Shown here in pieces: positions 43,320 to 50,533 of a stretch of DNA of 64,000 bases. Below the pieces are notes generated by a model. That model ran no database searches. It saw only the letters and a program-made list of their open reading frames with translations, and was not told the origin of the DNA. This DNA comes from Pseudomonadota bacterium (GTDB lineage Bacteria > Pseudomonadota > Alphaproteobacteria > Rhizobiales > Xanthobacteraceae), in contig JAFEFL010000021.1 of assembly GCA_018240595.1 (NCBI GenBank), positions 1 through 64,000 on the forward strand, in the 5' to 3' direction. A program made the translations under genes and the position numbers. How positions within the stretch are numbered: position 1 is the first letter of the stretch; every line of letters begins with the position of its first letter.

Positions 43320-44720
43320 TCAGGCGCCGGCCGGTTCGCTCACGGCGGCGACTTCCGCCTGTGCGCGCTCGGCCTCGTGGTCGGGTTTCATGTGGAAGCG
43401 GTGGTGCACGGCCTTGATCATGAGGTTGCAAATGAAGCCGATCACCAGAAGCCCGGCCATGATGTACATGGTCGTGTTGTAGGCCTGCGCCTTCGGCACG
43501 CCGTGCGTGACATTGTACTCGCGGATGTAGTTCACCAGCACCGGCCCGAAGATGCCCGCCGCCGACCACGCGGTGAGCAGGAGGCCGTGGATGGCGCCGA
43601 CATAGCGCGTGCCGAACATGTCCTTGAGATAAGCCGGCACGGTAGCGAAGCCGCCACCATACATCGAGATGATGATCAGGAAGCAGATGACGAACAGCGC
43701 GACGCTGCCGACCGACCCGGTGTAAGGCACGGCGCAGTACAGGAAGAAACCGAGCACCATGAAGACGAAGTAGGTGTTGCGGCGTCCGATGAAGTCCGAC
43801 GTGGAGGCCCAGAAGAAACGGCCGCCCATGTTGAACAGGCTCATCAGGCCGACGAAGCCGGCGGCGGCGACGGGCGTGATGTGGCCGGGGAACATTTCCT
43901 GGCTCATGGCGGACGCCTGGCCGAGCACGCCGATGCCGGCGGTCACGTTCAGGCAAAGCACCCACCAGATCAGCCAGAACTGCGGGGTCTTCAGCGCGTC
44001 ATAGACGTAGACATCGTCCTTGGTAATCAGCTTCTGCGCCACCACCGGCGGCGTATAGCCCTCCGGCTTCCAGCCCGGAGCCGGGACGCGGACGATGATC
44101 GAGCCGACGATCATGAAGAACAGATAGACGACGCCGAGTACGATGAAGGTCTCGGCCACGCCGACGTGGGTGGCGGTCGAGAACTTTGCCATCAGCCAGA
44201 CCGATAGCGGCGAGGCAATGAAGGCGCCACCGCCGAAGCCCATGATGGCCATGCCCGTCGCCATGCCTGGGCGGTCCGGGAACCACTTGATGAGCGTCGA
44301 TACCGGCGAGATGTAGCCGATGCCGAGCGCAATGCCGCCCAGGACGCCGTAGCCGAGATAAATGAGCCACAAGTTATGGACGTAGACGCCGATCGCGGAA
44401 ATGAAGAATCCGCCGGCCCAGCACAGCGCGGCAGTGAACATCGCCTTGCGCGGGCCGCCTTCCTCGACCCAGCGTCCGAATACGGCCGACGAGATGCCGA
44501 GGAAGAGGATGGCGATTGAGAAGATCCAGCCGAGCTCGGTCAGCTTCCAGTCTTCGGGCGTCGATTGCGTGATGCCGAGCAATTTGCTCATCGGCAGATT
44601 GAACACGCTGAAGGCGTAGGCCTGGCCGATGCAAAGATGCACACACAGCGCGGCAGGGGGCACTAACCAGCGGCTGAAGCCGGGCCCTGCCACTGTGTGA
44701 CTGCGGTCGAGAAAGCTCAT
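43320..44720 (-). CDS. OFA-family MFS transporter (oxalate/formate antiporter family)
   Basis: 466 aa, twelve membrane helices. N-terminal AALCVHLCIGQAYAFSVFNL and YGVLGGIALGIGYISPVSTL, and in the second half FVGLMSLFNMGGRFFWASTS, are OFA-type. It has a long central loop (about 205-245). Unlike the 31262 gene it is not beside oxalate enzymes; a LysR gene lies just upstream in the same direction. OFA members carry oxalate, formate, pyruvate or other monocarboxylates; the substrate here is unknown. It is co-transcribed with the 40-aa small subunit. Confidence 0.9.
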   Translation of the reverse strand: MSFLDRSHTVAGPGFSRWLVPPAALCVHLCIGQAYAFSVFNLPMSKLLGITQSTPEDWKLTELGWIFSIAILFLGISSAVFGRWVEEGGPRKAMFTAALCWAGGFFISAIGVYVHNLWLIYLGYGVLGGIALGIGYISPVSTLIKWFPDRPGMATGMAIMGFGGGAFIASPLSVWLMAKFSTATHVGVAETFIVLGVVYLFFMIVGSIIVRVPAPGWKPEGYTPPVVAQKLITKDDVYVYDALKTPQFWLIWWVLCLNVTAGIGVLGQASAMSQEMFPGHITPVAAAGFVGLMSLFNMGGRFFWASTSDFIGRRNTYFVFMVLGFFLYCAVPYTGSVGSVALFVICFLIIISMYGGGFATVPAYLKDMFGTRYVGAIHGLLLTAWSAAGIFGPVLVNYIREYNVTHGVPKAQAYNTTMYIMAGLLVIGFICNLMIKAVHHRFHMKPDHEAERAQAEVAAVSEPAGA

Positions 44721-45022
44721 TGTGCGAATCTCCCCATATGTCCGATGCGGATTGCTTTTTGTTTTCTTACAGATCGCGAATGAGCGACGTTGCCCCCACG
44801 TCTGCTGTTTAAAGAGTGCGGAGGGCCCGATATTTAATCAAATTCAGAAATTCGATCACGCAATAGCAAATCCTCATGCCGCAGTCGCGAAAGACTCGGC
44901 GCCTGATCTTGGGACGTGGCCCGTGTCAAACTGGAATATCGCGGTGCGATATATAAGGGCCTGGCTGCGGCAGGATGTACGACTAAAGACGCACATCTCC
45001 AGTCGAAGCGTCTGATTTCAGG
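44721..45022. other. Promoter region of the OFA transporter
   Basis: About 300 bp between the LysR stop and the transporter start, both on minus. The middle part (44825-44880) is AT-rich. No defined operator could be assigned; LysR T-N11-A sites are too degenerate to call by eye. No gene seen. Confidence 0.4.
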
Positions 45023-45910
45023 TCACAATGACGGAGCGATGCGGCGCGCTTCGTTGACGAGAGCGGCGGTCGTCGGCGTCATCGGCTCCCGTTGCGGCAC
45101 CACGAGGCCAATGGTTTGCACTGCGTCAGGCTGCAGGATGGGAATGGCGCGGATGGGCTCGGTGAGGCCGAGAGTCTGCGCAATTTTTTCCGGCATCACA
45201 CTGGCCCAGCGACCGGTGCGAACGTGGCTGAAGAGGAGGATCATCGAATCCGACTCGAGCGTCGGCCGCGATTCGCCGCCGGCGCTCTTCAATAGCCGGT
45301 TGATGATGCGCCGGTTCTGCATGTCGGGCGTGAGGAGGCAAAGCGGCACCTGGCTGACTTCGGCCCAGGTGACGCTCTCGCGGTCGCCCAGCGGCGCGTC
45401 GGCCGAGGTCACCAGACGGTAGTGCTCCTGGTAAAGCGGCACGATGCTGACCCGGCCGATCGGTTCGTTGCCGATGTAAGTGATCCCGGCGTCGATCTCG
45501 AGATTTTCGAGCAGCTCGAGGATTTCCAGCGACGTGCGCGAGTAGATGGTGAACTGCACGTTCGGATGCTTGTCGCGATAGGGCGTCGTGATCGTTGCCA
45601 CCATGGCGAGCGCGGTCGGGATCGCGGCGATGCGCAGGCGGCCGGAAAGACCGTGGCGCAACGCGCTGATGTCCTCGCGCATGGCGCGGCTGTCGCCGAC
45701 TATGCGGCGCGCCCATTCCAGCACGCGGTCGCCTTCTGGGGTGAAGCCCTGGAAGCGCGAGCCGCGTTTGACCAAAAGCACCCCCATCTGCTCTTCGAGG
45801 TGCTTAACCCCAGCCGATAAAGTCGGCTGGGTCACGCCGCAGGCGTCCGCGGCCCGGCCAAAGTGCTTTTCGCGGGCCAGCGCCAGCAGGAATTCGAGCT
45901 TGTCGATCAC
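45023..45910 (-). CDS. LysR-family regulator
   Basis: 295 aa. The N-terminal winged HTH is FGRAADACGVTQPTLSAGVKHL (residues about 17-38); the periplasmic-binding-like effector domain spans about 90-295 (LRIAAIPTALAMVATITTPY). It resembles the LysR proteins that often accompany formate dehydrogenase or OFA-transporter genes. It lies upstream of and in the same direction as the OFA transporter, the probable target. The start is ATG after an AT-rich leader (caataacttaattgg on plus). Confidence 0.9.
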   Translation of the reverse strand: MIDKLEFLLALAREKHFGRAADACGVTQPTLSAGVKHLEEQMGVLLVKRGSRFQGFTPEGDRVLEWARRIVGDSRAMREDISALRHGLSGRLRIAAIPTALAMVATITTPYRDKHPNVQFTIYSRTSLEILELLENLEIDAGITYIGNEPIGRVSIVPLYQEHYRLVTSADAPLGDRESVTWAEVSQVPLCLLTPDMQNRRIINRLLKSAGGESRPTLESDSMILLFSHVRTGRWASVMPEKIAQTLGLTEPIRAIPILQPDAVQTIGLVVPQREPMTPTTAALVNEARRIAPSL

Positions 45911-46029
45911 AGTGATAGCCTTGTTAATTCAATAACTTAATTGGAAGCGGCGGCTTTCTTTGCTGTAAATATAGCTCTTAGAAGTCACGAAATTAATAGC
46001 CTTTATCTATCGCGGGACCCGCCCGAAGC

Positions 46030-46058
46030 GAAAAAAATGCCCCGCCGGAGCGGGGCAT
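46030..46058 (-). terminator. Terminator of the minus-strand small-gene cluster
   Basis: The perfect 9-bp stem atgccccgc / gcggggcat (46037-46058) reads into a T run on the minus strand (46037-46031). It lies 28 bp after the stop of the 74-aa gene. Confidence 0.85.
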
Positions 46059-46085
46059 GATCGGCTGAAATGGTATTCGATAGGG

Positions 46086-46310
46086 TCACCCCATTCGGCG
46101 CGAGCGCGCCAGGATGCTTTCGTAGGACGGGGCCGGCGGCCTCGGTTGCTGCGGCGGCAACGGCTGCGACGGCTTGGCGGACTGCGTGTGCGCCGGCCCG
46201 GCGAGAACGGCGGCGACGCGCTCGTTGAACGCCTTCTCCTGCTCTTTCTTCGCGGTGTTGAATTTATCGAGTGCGGCGTCGATGTCGCCGTTGATCGGAA
46301 TGCGGATCAC
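46086..46310 (-). CDS. Small conserved protein, unknown function
   Basis: 74 aa from a GTG preceded by gggagacttgaag; an upstream TTG would add 26 residues without resemblance to a leader. The core IRIPINGDIDAALDKFNTAKKEQEKAFN is helical. A Pro-rich stretch follows, then SYESILARSRRMG. No known domain. A strong terminator follows. Confidence 0.55.
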   Translation of the reverse strand: MIRIPINGDIDAALDKFNTAKKEQEKAFNERVAAVLAGPAHTQSAKPSQPLPPQQPRPPAPSYESILARSRRMG

Positions 46311-46431
46311 CTTCAAGTCTCCCAACGTCGCTCCAGGGCCGCATGTTGCTTGGCAGCCCCTAACAATCGGCGGAAACGGTCGGGACAAGTCGAGCGATCG
46401 TCTTAACCATGGCGATTCTGGGCGGCTCGCG

Positions 46432-46779
46432 TCAGTGCAGCGTGACGCCAGGGTCCTCGACGAGGCGCAGGCCCATGGGGTCGATCAGCGCCCGCCGGCG
46501 GTCCTCGGCGGCGCCGAGTTGCGCTTCGAGCTCGTCCCGCGTCGTCTTGTTGGAGCCGAGCAGCACCACGCCGCCCAGCACAGAGGCCAGCGCACCAAAC
46601 AGTCCGGTCGGCGAAAAGGGCAGGATGGTAACAAGCGCCAGCAGCAGCCATAGCGCGCCGCCGCCAATCGCGATCCGGGCCGCCAGCGCGATCTTGTCGC
46701 AGCGCGCAATCGACTGATGCAACTCTTCGATGCGCTCTTCCAGCCGGGTGATCTCAGAGTGGGCGATTTCGTCGTTCAT
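46432..46779 (-). CDS. Small membrane protein with coiled-coil ends
   Basis: 115 aa. An N-terminal heptad-like helix (ITRLEERIEELHQSIARCDKI) is followed by two membrane helices, IAIGGGALWLLLALVTILPF and LFGALASVLGGVVLLGS, and a charged C-terminal helix (TTRDELEAQLGAAEDRRRAL). Conserved family of unknown function in this order of bacteria. It ends about 120 bp before the next gene; it begins 32 bp after the DUF3297 stop, so one operon is likely. Confidence 0.75.
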   Translation of the reverse strand: MNDEIAHSEITRLEERIEELHQSIARCDKIALAARIAIGGGALWLLLALVTILPFSPTGLFGALASVLGGVVLLGSNKTTRDELEAQLGAAEDRRRALIDPMGLRLVEDPGVTLH

Positions 46780-46811
46780 GCGCGGTCGCCGTCATCACCC
46801 GCCGGCTGACC

Positions 46812-47093
46812 TCAGTCGGACGTCTTGCTGCGGAAATACGGCTCGACCGTGCCAGTGAGCTTGATGGTGAGCGGATTGCCGTAGCGGTCGAGCGCCTTGC
46901 CGGCGGCGACGCGAACCCAACCCTCGCTCACGCAATATTCCTCGACGTTGGTTTTCTCGGCACCCTTGAAACGGATGCCGACGTCGCGGGCCAGAACCTC
47001 GGCATTGAAATAGGGGCTACGCGGATCGGTCGACAGGCGGTCGGGCGGCGTGTCGGCTGCGGCGGCATTCGAAGTTTTCTGTTCGTCGGACAT
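46812..47093 (-). CDS. DUF3297 family protein
   Basis: 93 aa. The Pro/Ala-rich start leads into PPDRLSTDPRSPYFN, VGIRFKGAEKTNVEEYCVSE and GWVRVAAGKALDRYGNPLTI, all invariant DUF3297 stretches. Widely spread among proteobacteria; sometimes labelled glutathione peroxidase without evidence. Its function is unknown. First gene of a three-gene minus-strand run. Confidence 0.92.
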   Translation of the reverse strand: MSDEQKTSNAAAADTPPDRLSTDPRSPYFNAEVLARDVGIRFKGAEKTNVEEYCVSEGWVRVAAGKALDRYGNPLTIKLTGTVEPYFRSKTSD

Positions 47094-47245
47094 GGCGCGC
47101 TTCTCTCACAGAGATAAGGCTTTTTGCAAGCCGCCACGGCCCTCGGCGGGCTTGCAAATTGCCGCGAAGCCGCCCCTTTTGACGGCCTAGATGGCGGTTC
47201 GATTAAGATTGGCGGGCCGGCTGTTTGGACAGGCGAGGCGGGTCG

Positions 47246-47650
47246 ATGCGCACAAGGCTTTTAGGATTGGCGATGGCTGCGGCGGCCTTCGCCACCGCCG
47301 TCCCGGCGCTGGCCAAACCGGCCTACGTGCCTTCGACGGTCAACCTGCGGGCCGGCCCCGGCACCGACAAGGAGATTCTCGGCAAGATCCCGAGCGGCAG
47401 CCTGATCGACGTCGGCGACTGCACCAATGGCTGGTGCGCGGTGACCTGGCAGGGCAAGAGCGGCTTTGCCATCGAGACCGCGATCGACGCTTCAGGCCGC
47501 GTGCCGCCGCGGCCCGCCGTGCGCCGCCGCTACTATGTCGAGGAGCCGCCGGTCTATTACGTGCCGCCGCCACCGCCGCCGGTCTACTACACGCCTTACT
47601 ACCGGCGGCACTATTACGGCCCGTATTGGGGCTGGCGCCACCGCTGGTAG
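47246..47650 (+). CDS. Secreted bacterial SH3 domain protein
   Basis: 134 aa from the ATG after ggcgaggcggg. Signal peptide about 1-24 (ends ALA). The SH3b domain spans about 28-85: VPSTVNLRAGPGTDKEILGK, IPSGSLIDVGDC and WCAVTWQGKSGFAIE. The tail is Pro/Tyr/Arg-rich (YYVPPPPPPVYYTPYY). Such proteins often bind peptidoglycan or act in the periplasm or cell surface. Single gene; it converges with a minus-strand gene 3 bp away. Confidence 0.85.
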   Translation: MRTRLLGLAMAAAAFATAVPALAKPAYVPSTVNLRAGPGTDKEILGKIPSGSLIDVGDCTNGWCAVTWQGKSGFAIETAIDASGRVPPRPAVRRRYYVEEPPVYYVPPPPPPVYYTPYYRRHYYGPYWGWRHRW

Positions 47651-47652
47651 CG

Positions 47653-47901
47653 CTATTTCTTCTTCTTCGGCGACGTCTCGGTTCCGCGCATATTCGACCA
47701 CGGATCGACCGAGATCTCGTTCGCGGTCTTGTCGGTGTTCTTGATCGTGTTGCGATACTGCGCGTCGACGGATTCGGCGATCTTCGCGTTCGCCTTTTCC
47801 TCGTCCGACATGGCGCTGAACGGCTTGCGTCCGGTCTGCGCGAAAGCCGGTTGGGCTAGCAAACCGGCCAGAACCAGGGCTGAAACCAAAAGCCTCTTCA
47901 C
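47653..47901 (-). CDS. Small secreted protein, unknown function
   Basis: 82 aa. A signal peptide of about 21 residues (LVSALVLAGLLAQPAFA) precedes a charged body with FSAMSDEEKANAKIAESVDAQYRNTI and a Lys-rich end (SPKKKK). No known domain. The 3' end is 3 bp from the convergent SH3 gene; no shared terminator is evident. Confidence 0.72.
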   Translation of the reverse strand: MKRLLVSALVLAGLLAQPAFAQTGRKPFSAMSDEEKANAKIAESVDAQYRNTIKNTDKTANEISVDPWSNMRGTETSPKKKK

Positions 47902-48054
47902 GGTACTGTCTCCTGCGGCGTTTCCCGAAGCCGTCGCCTTGCGACCGGCTTCTGCTCGCTCTTTGCGATGAGTTTAAGGCAAACTAACACGCCGGTGGCG
48001 GTGCCTCAATCGGCTGAAATCCTTGAATAAATAGGCCGCCCCGGAAGACGGTGC

Positions 48055-48429
48055 TCAGGTGAGGCTGCGCACCAGCGCCAGGCCGGCGAACAGCGCCGCG
48101 ATCGAGACGATTAACGAAGCCAGGACATAGAGAGCGGCAAGGCCGATCTGGCCACGCTCGTACAGGACCGCGACATCGAGCGAGAAGCTCGAGAAAGTGG
48201 TGAAACCGCCAAGGATCCCGGTGGTCAGGAACAGCCGCCAGTGCTGCGGCATGTCGATTTTAAAGGCGAAATAGGCGGTCAGAAGCCCCATCACCAACGA
48301 CCCGACGACGTTCACCGTCAGGGTGCCGTAAGGGAACGACGTACCGAACAACCGGGCGGCGGCGAGATTGACCCCGTGGCGCAGCGCCGCGCCGATGCCG
48401 CCGCCGATGAAAACGATTGCGTAAAGCAT
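48055..48429 (-). CDS. crcB: Fluoride ion exporter CrcB (Fluc)
   Basis: 124 aa from the ATG preceded by caggtgacgc. Four membrane helices. Fluc motifs: GGGIGAALRHGVNL, FPYGTLTVNVVGSLVMGLL (central Asn/Gly region) and LTTGILGGFTTFSSFSLDV (TFSSF Phe-box). It forms dual-topology dimers that expel fluoride. A fluoride riboswitch and a second hairpin lie in its 5' leader. The gene is single. Length agrees with the family. Confidence 0.97.
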   Translation of the reverse strand: MLYAIVFIGGGIGAALRHGVNLAAARLFGTSFPYGTLTVNVVGSLVMGLLTAYFAFKIDMPQHWRLFLTTGILGGFTTFSSFSLDVAVLYERGQIGLAALYVLASLIVSIAALFAGLALVRSLT

Positions 48430-48448
48430 ATGCGTCACCTGTTCTCAG

Positions 48449-48477
48449 GTTTCAGGCGCAAAAAAGCCGCCTGAAAC
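48449..48477 (-). promoter_or_regulatory. Hairpin between the fluoride riboswitch and crcB
   Basis: gtttcaggcg / cgcctgaaac, perfect 10-bp stem around a loop with six T (read on minus), ending 20 bp before the crcB start. It may be part of the expression platform. Confidence 0.6.
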
Positions 48478-48485
48478 GGTTGGAA

Positions 48486-48577
48486 TCCTGCCATTCGCGA
48501 GGCCGTTGCGGCCACGCGCTTTGCATCTGGCAGGAGTCATCAGCCATTCCGGCGGTTTCGGGGGACCCCATCCCCAT
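48486..48577 (-). ncRNA. Fluoride riboswitch (crcB RNA)
   Basis: Read on minus, 48575-48560 gives GGGGATGGGGTCCCCC, followed by GAAACCGCCGGAATGGCTG and ATGACTCCTGCC (48540-48529). This fits the fluoride aptamer pattern: a GGnGATGG start, closing C-run, AACCGCC, then GCTGATGNCTCCTRCC at the 3' end. The aptamer 3' strand TCCTGCCA (48535-48528) is perfectly complementary to TGGCAGGA (48493-48486), an alternative pairing as in known switches, with a further hairpin (ggccg-caa-cggcc) within. Fluoride binding would free crcB expression. Confidence 0.88.
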
Positions 48578-48691
48578 CGCCGCGGACCCTATGGCCGGCG
48601 CGGAAACCGGTCAACTGGCTACCTGGCGGCGGCCCTCAAGGTCTGGAAGGCGATTAGATCTCAATTGACAGGTGCAGGGTTACCAAATTAT

Positions 48692-48707
48692 AGAGTGAAC
48701 GTTCATT
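48692..48707. promoter_or_regulatory. Palindromic operator before the RND pump operon
   Basis: gagtgaacgttcattc, a 16-bp palindrome with a single mismatched pair around TGAACGTTCA, about 78 bp before the tetR start. Typical of AcrR-type self-regulating repressors of efflux operons. Confidence 0.7.
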
Positions 48708-48784
48708 CTCATTATCAAGCGCGGTGCGGCGGGCAACAGCCCGGCGCGTTTTGACTGGATTGTTCGGCACGAGCTGGAAGCGAT

Positions 48785-49411
48785 ATGCGGCACCCCAACC
48801 TGCAGCGGCAATCCGATCGCCGCACCGAGATTCTCGACGCTGCCGAGCGCTGCTTTGCCCGCGCCGGCTTCCACCGCGCCTCGATGCAGGACATCTGCAG
48901 CGAGGCGGGGATGAGCCCGGGCAATCTCTATCGCTACTTTCCGTCGAAGGAAGCGCTCATCGCCGGCATCTGCGAGCGCAACCGCGCCGATGCGGTCGAC
49001 AGCTTCAACCACGTGCAGGACGCGCCGGAGTTCTTCGAGGCTCTGGCCGGGCTGGCGCGCTATCATCTGGTCGACCGCACCGACGATGAAGTCAGCATCT
49101 GCGCCGAGATCATGGCGGAGAGCCGCCGGCACCCGGACATCCGGCAGCTTTACCAGACCATCGAAAACGACATCCGCGATCGCATGGCGGAGATGCTCAA
49201 GCGAGCCGCGGCGCGCGGCGAAATCCGCGCCGACCTCGACACCCATGCGATCGCCGGCCTGCTGATGGCGATCGGCGACGGCATGTCGTGGCGCCGCTCG
49301 GTCGATCCGAAATTCAGCGCCGAAGAGGCGCTGCCGCTCATTCTCAACATGGTGCATGGCCTGCTGGCAGTTCCGAAACCGGGGACCGGCGGCGACGGGG
49401 CGAAGTCATGA
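48785..49411 (+). CDS. TetR/AcrR-family regulator of an RND pump
   Basis: 208 aa. HTH at about 12-57: RRTEILDAAERCFARAGFHR, DICSEAGMSPGNLYRYFPSK. The ligand domain is of the AcrR-like TetR_C type. Its stop overlaps the start of the adaptor gene (atga), so tetR is the first gene of a three-gene operon and is coupled to it. The palindrome upstream suggests autorepression that drug-like ligands relieve. Confidence 0.94.
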   Translation: MRHPNLQRQSDRRTEILDAAERCFARAGFHRASMQDICSEAGMSPGNLYRYFPSKEALIAGICERNRADAVDSFNHVQDAPEFFEALAGLARYHLVDRTDDEVSICAEIMAESRRHPDIRQLYQTIENDIRDRMAEMLKRAAARGEIRADLDTHAIAGLLMAIGDGMSWRRSVDPKFSAEEALPLILNMVHGLLAVPKPGTGGDGAKS

Positions 49412-50505
49412 TGAAGGCAAGTCGTATTAGCGCGGTCGGCATCGTGATTGCCGCAGTGCTCTGGATCGCTTCCGGCCACCTGCTGCCGCGCGACAGCGCG
49501 GAGGGCCAGGCCGCGGTGCGTCCGGGCGAGGCCAAGCAGCAGCCGGCTTTCAGAGTTTCGGTCATGAACGTGGCGATCGAGCCGCATTCGCCGACGCTGA
49601 CGTTGTCGGGGCGCACCGAGGCCGATCACAAGGTGAACATCACCGCGCGCACCGGCGGCACGCTCACCGAGCTGCGGGTCAAACGCGGCCAGCATGTCGA
49701 GAAGGACGAAGTCGTCGCGGTGTTGTCCGACGACGCGCGCAAGGCGCAGGTCGCGCAGGCCGAGGCGCTGGTCGAACAGCGCCGCGCCGAGCTCGAAGCC
49801 AAGCGCACGCTGATCCAGAGCGGCGCGCTGCCGAAGCTCGACATGGTCAATCTCGAGTCGCAATTCAAGGCGGCCGAGGCCTCGCTCAGCGCCGCGCGCG
49901 CCGAGCTCGACCGCAGCATCGTGCGCGCGCCGTGGGCCGGCGTCATCACCGACGTCCCCGCGGAAGTCGGTGGCGCCGCCTTCTCGATGGCCGGCAAGGA
50001 GATCGCCACGCTGGTGGCGCTCGATCCGATGCTGGCGGTGGTCGAAGTGTCCGAGCGCAAGCTTGCCGGCGTCAAGGCCGGCGAAGACGCGGCGGTCAAG
50101 CTGATCACCGGCCATACGGTGAACGGCCGCGTGCGCTATGTGTCGAAGTCGGCCAGCGCCACCACGCGCACGTATCGCGTGGAAGTCGAGATGAGCAATC
50201 CCGACGGTAAAATTCCCGACGGCATCACCGCCGAAGTCGTGGTGTCGCTGAAGGCGGTGCCGTCGGCGAAAGTGCCGCGCTCGGCGCTGACAATCTCGTC
50301 CGCCGGCGATATCGGCGTGCGCGTCGTCGATGCGCAGTCGAAGGTCCAGTTCGTGCCGGTCAAGATCGTCGAGGACATGCAGGACACGATGTGGCTGTCC
50401 GGCGTGCCGGACGGCGCCCGCGTCATCGTGCGCGGTCAGGATTTCGTGCGCGACGGGCAACTCGTCGAAGCAGTCGACGAGCCGAACGCGACGGCGGCGA
50501 AGTAG
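49408..50505 (+). CDS. RND efflux periplasmic adaptor (membrane fusion protein)
   Basis: 365 aa from the ATG overlapping the tetR stop. An N-terminal membrane anchor (about 8-26: ISAVGIVIAAVLWIASGHLL) precedes the lipoyl-like part (GRTEADHKVNITARTGGTLTEL), the alpha-hairpin (about 115-165, AQAEALVEQRRAELEAKRTL) and beta-barrel domains. It joins the inner-membrane pump to an outer-membrane channel. No TolC gene is nearby, so a shared one is used. The substrate is unknown. Confidence 0.94.
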   Translation: MMKASRISAVGIVIAAVLWIASGHLLPRDSAEGQAAVRPGEAKQQPAFRVSVMNVAIEPHSPTLTLSGRTEADHKVNITARTGGTLTELRVKRGQHVEKDEVVAVLSDDARKAQVAQAEALVEQRRAELEAKRTLIQSGALPKLDMVNLESQFKAAEASLSAARAELDRSIVRAPWAGVITDVPAEVGGAAFSMAGKEIATLVALDPMLAVVEVSERKLAGVKAGEDAAVKLITGHTVNGRVRYVSKSASATTRTYRVEVEMSNPDGKIPDGITAEVVVSLKAVPSAKVPRSALTISSAGDIGVRVVDAQSKVQFVPVKIVEDMQDTMWLSGVPDGARVIVRGQDFVRDGQLVEAVDEPNATAAK

Positions 50506-50533
50506 GCCGCGGCAGAGCGGGGCGACGAAACAG

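Noticed and set aside
43320..44720. Second oxalate locus around the OFA transporter
   Set aside because: No oxc, frc or other oxalate enzyme lies near; only the family name suggests oxalate.
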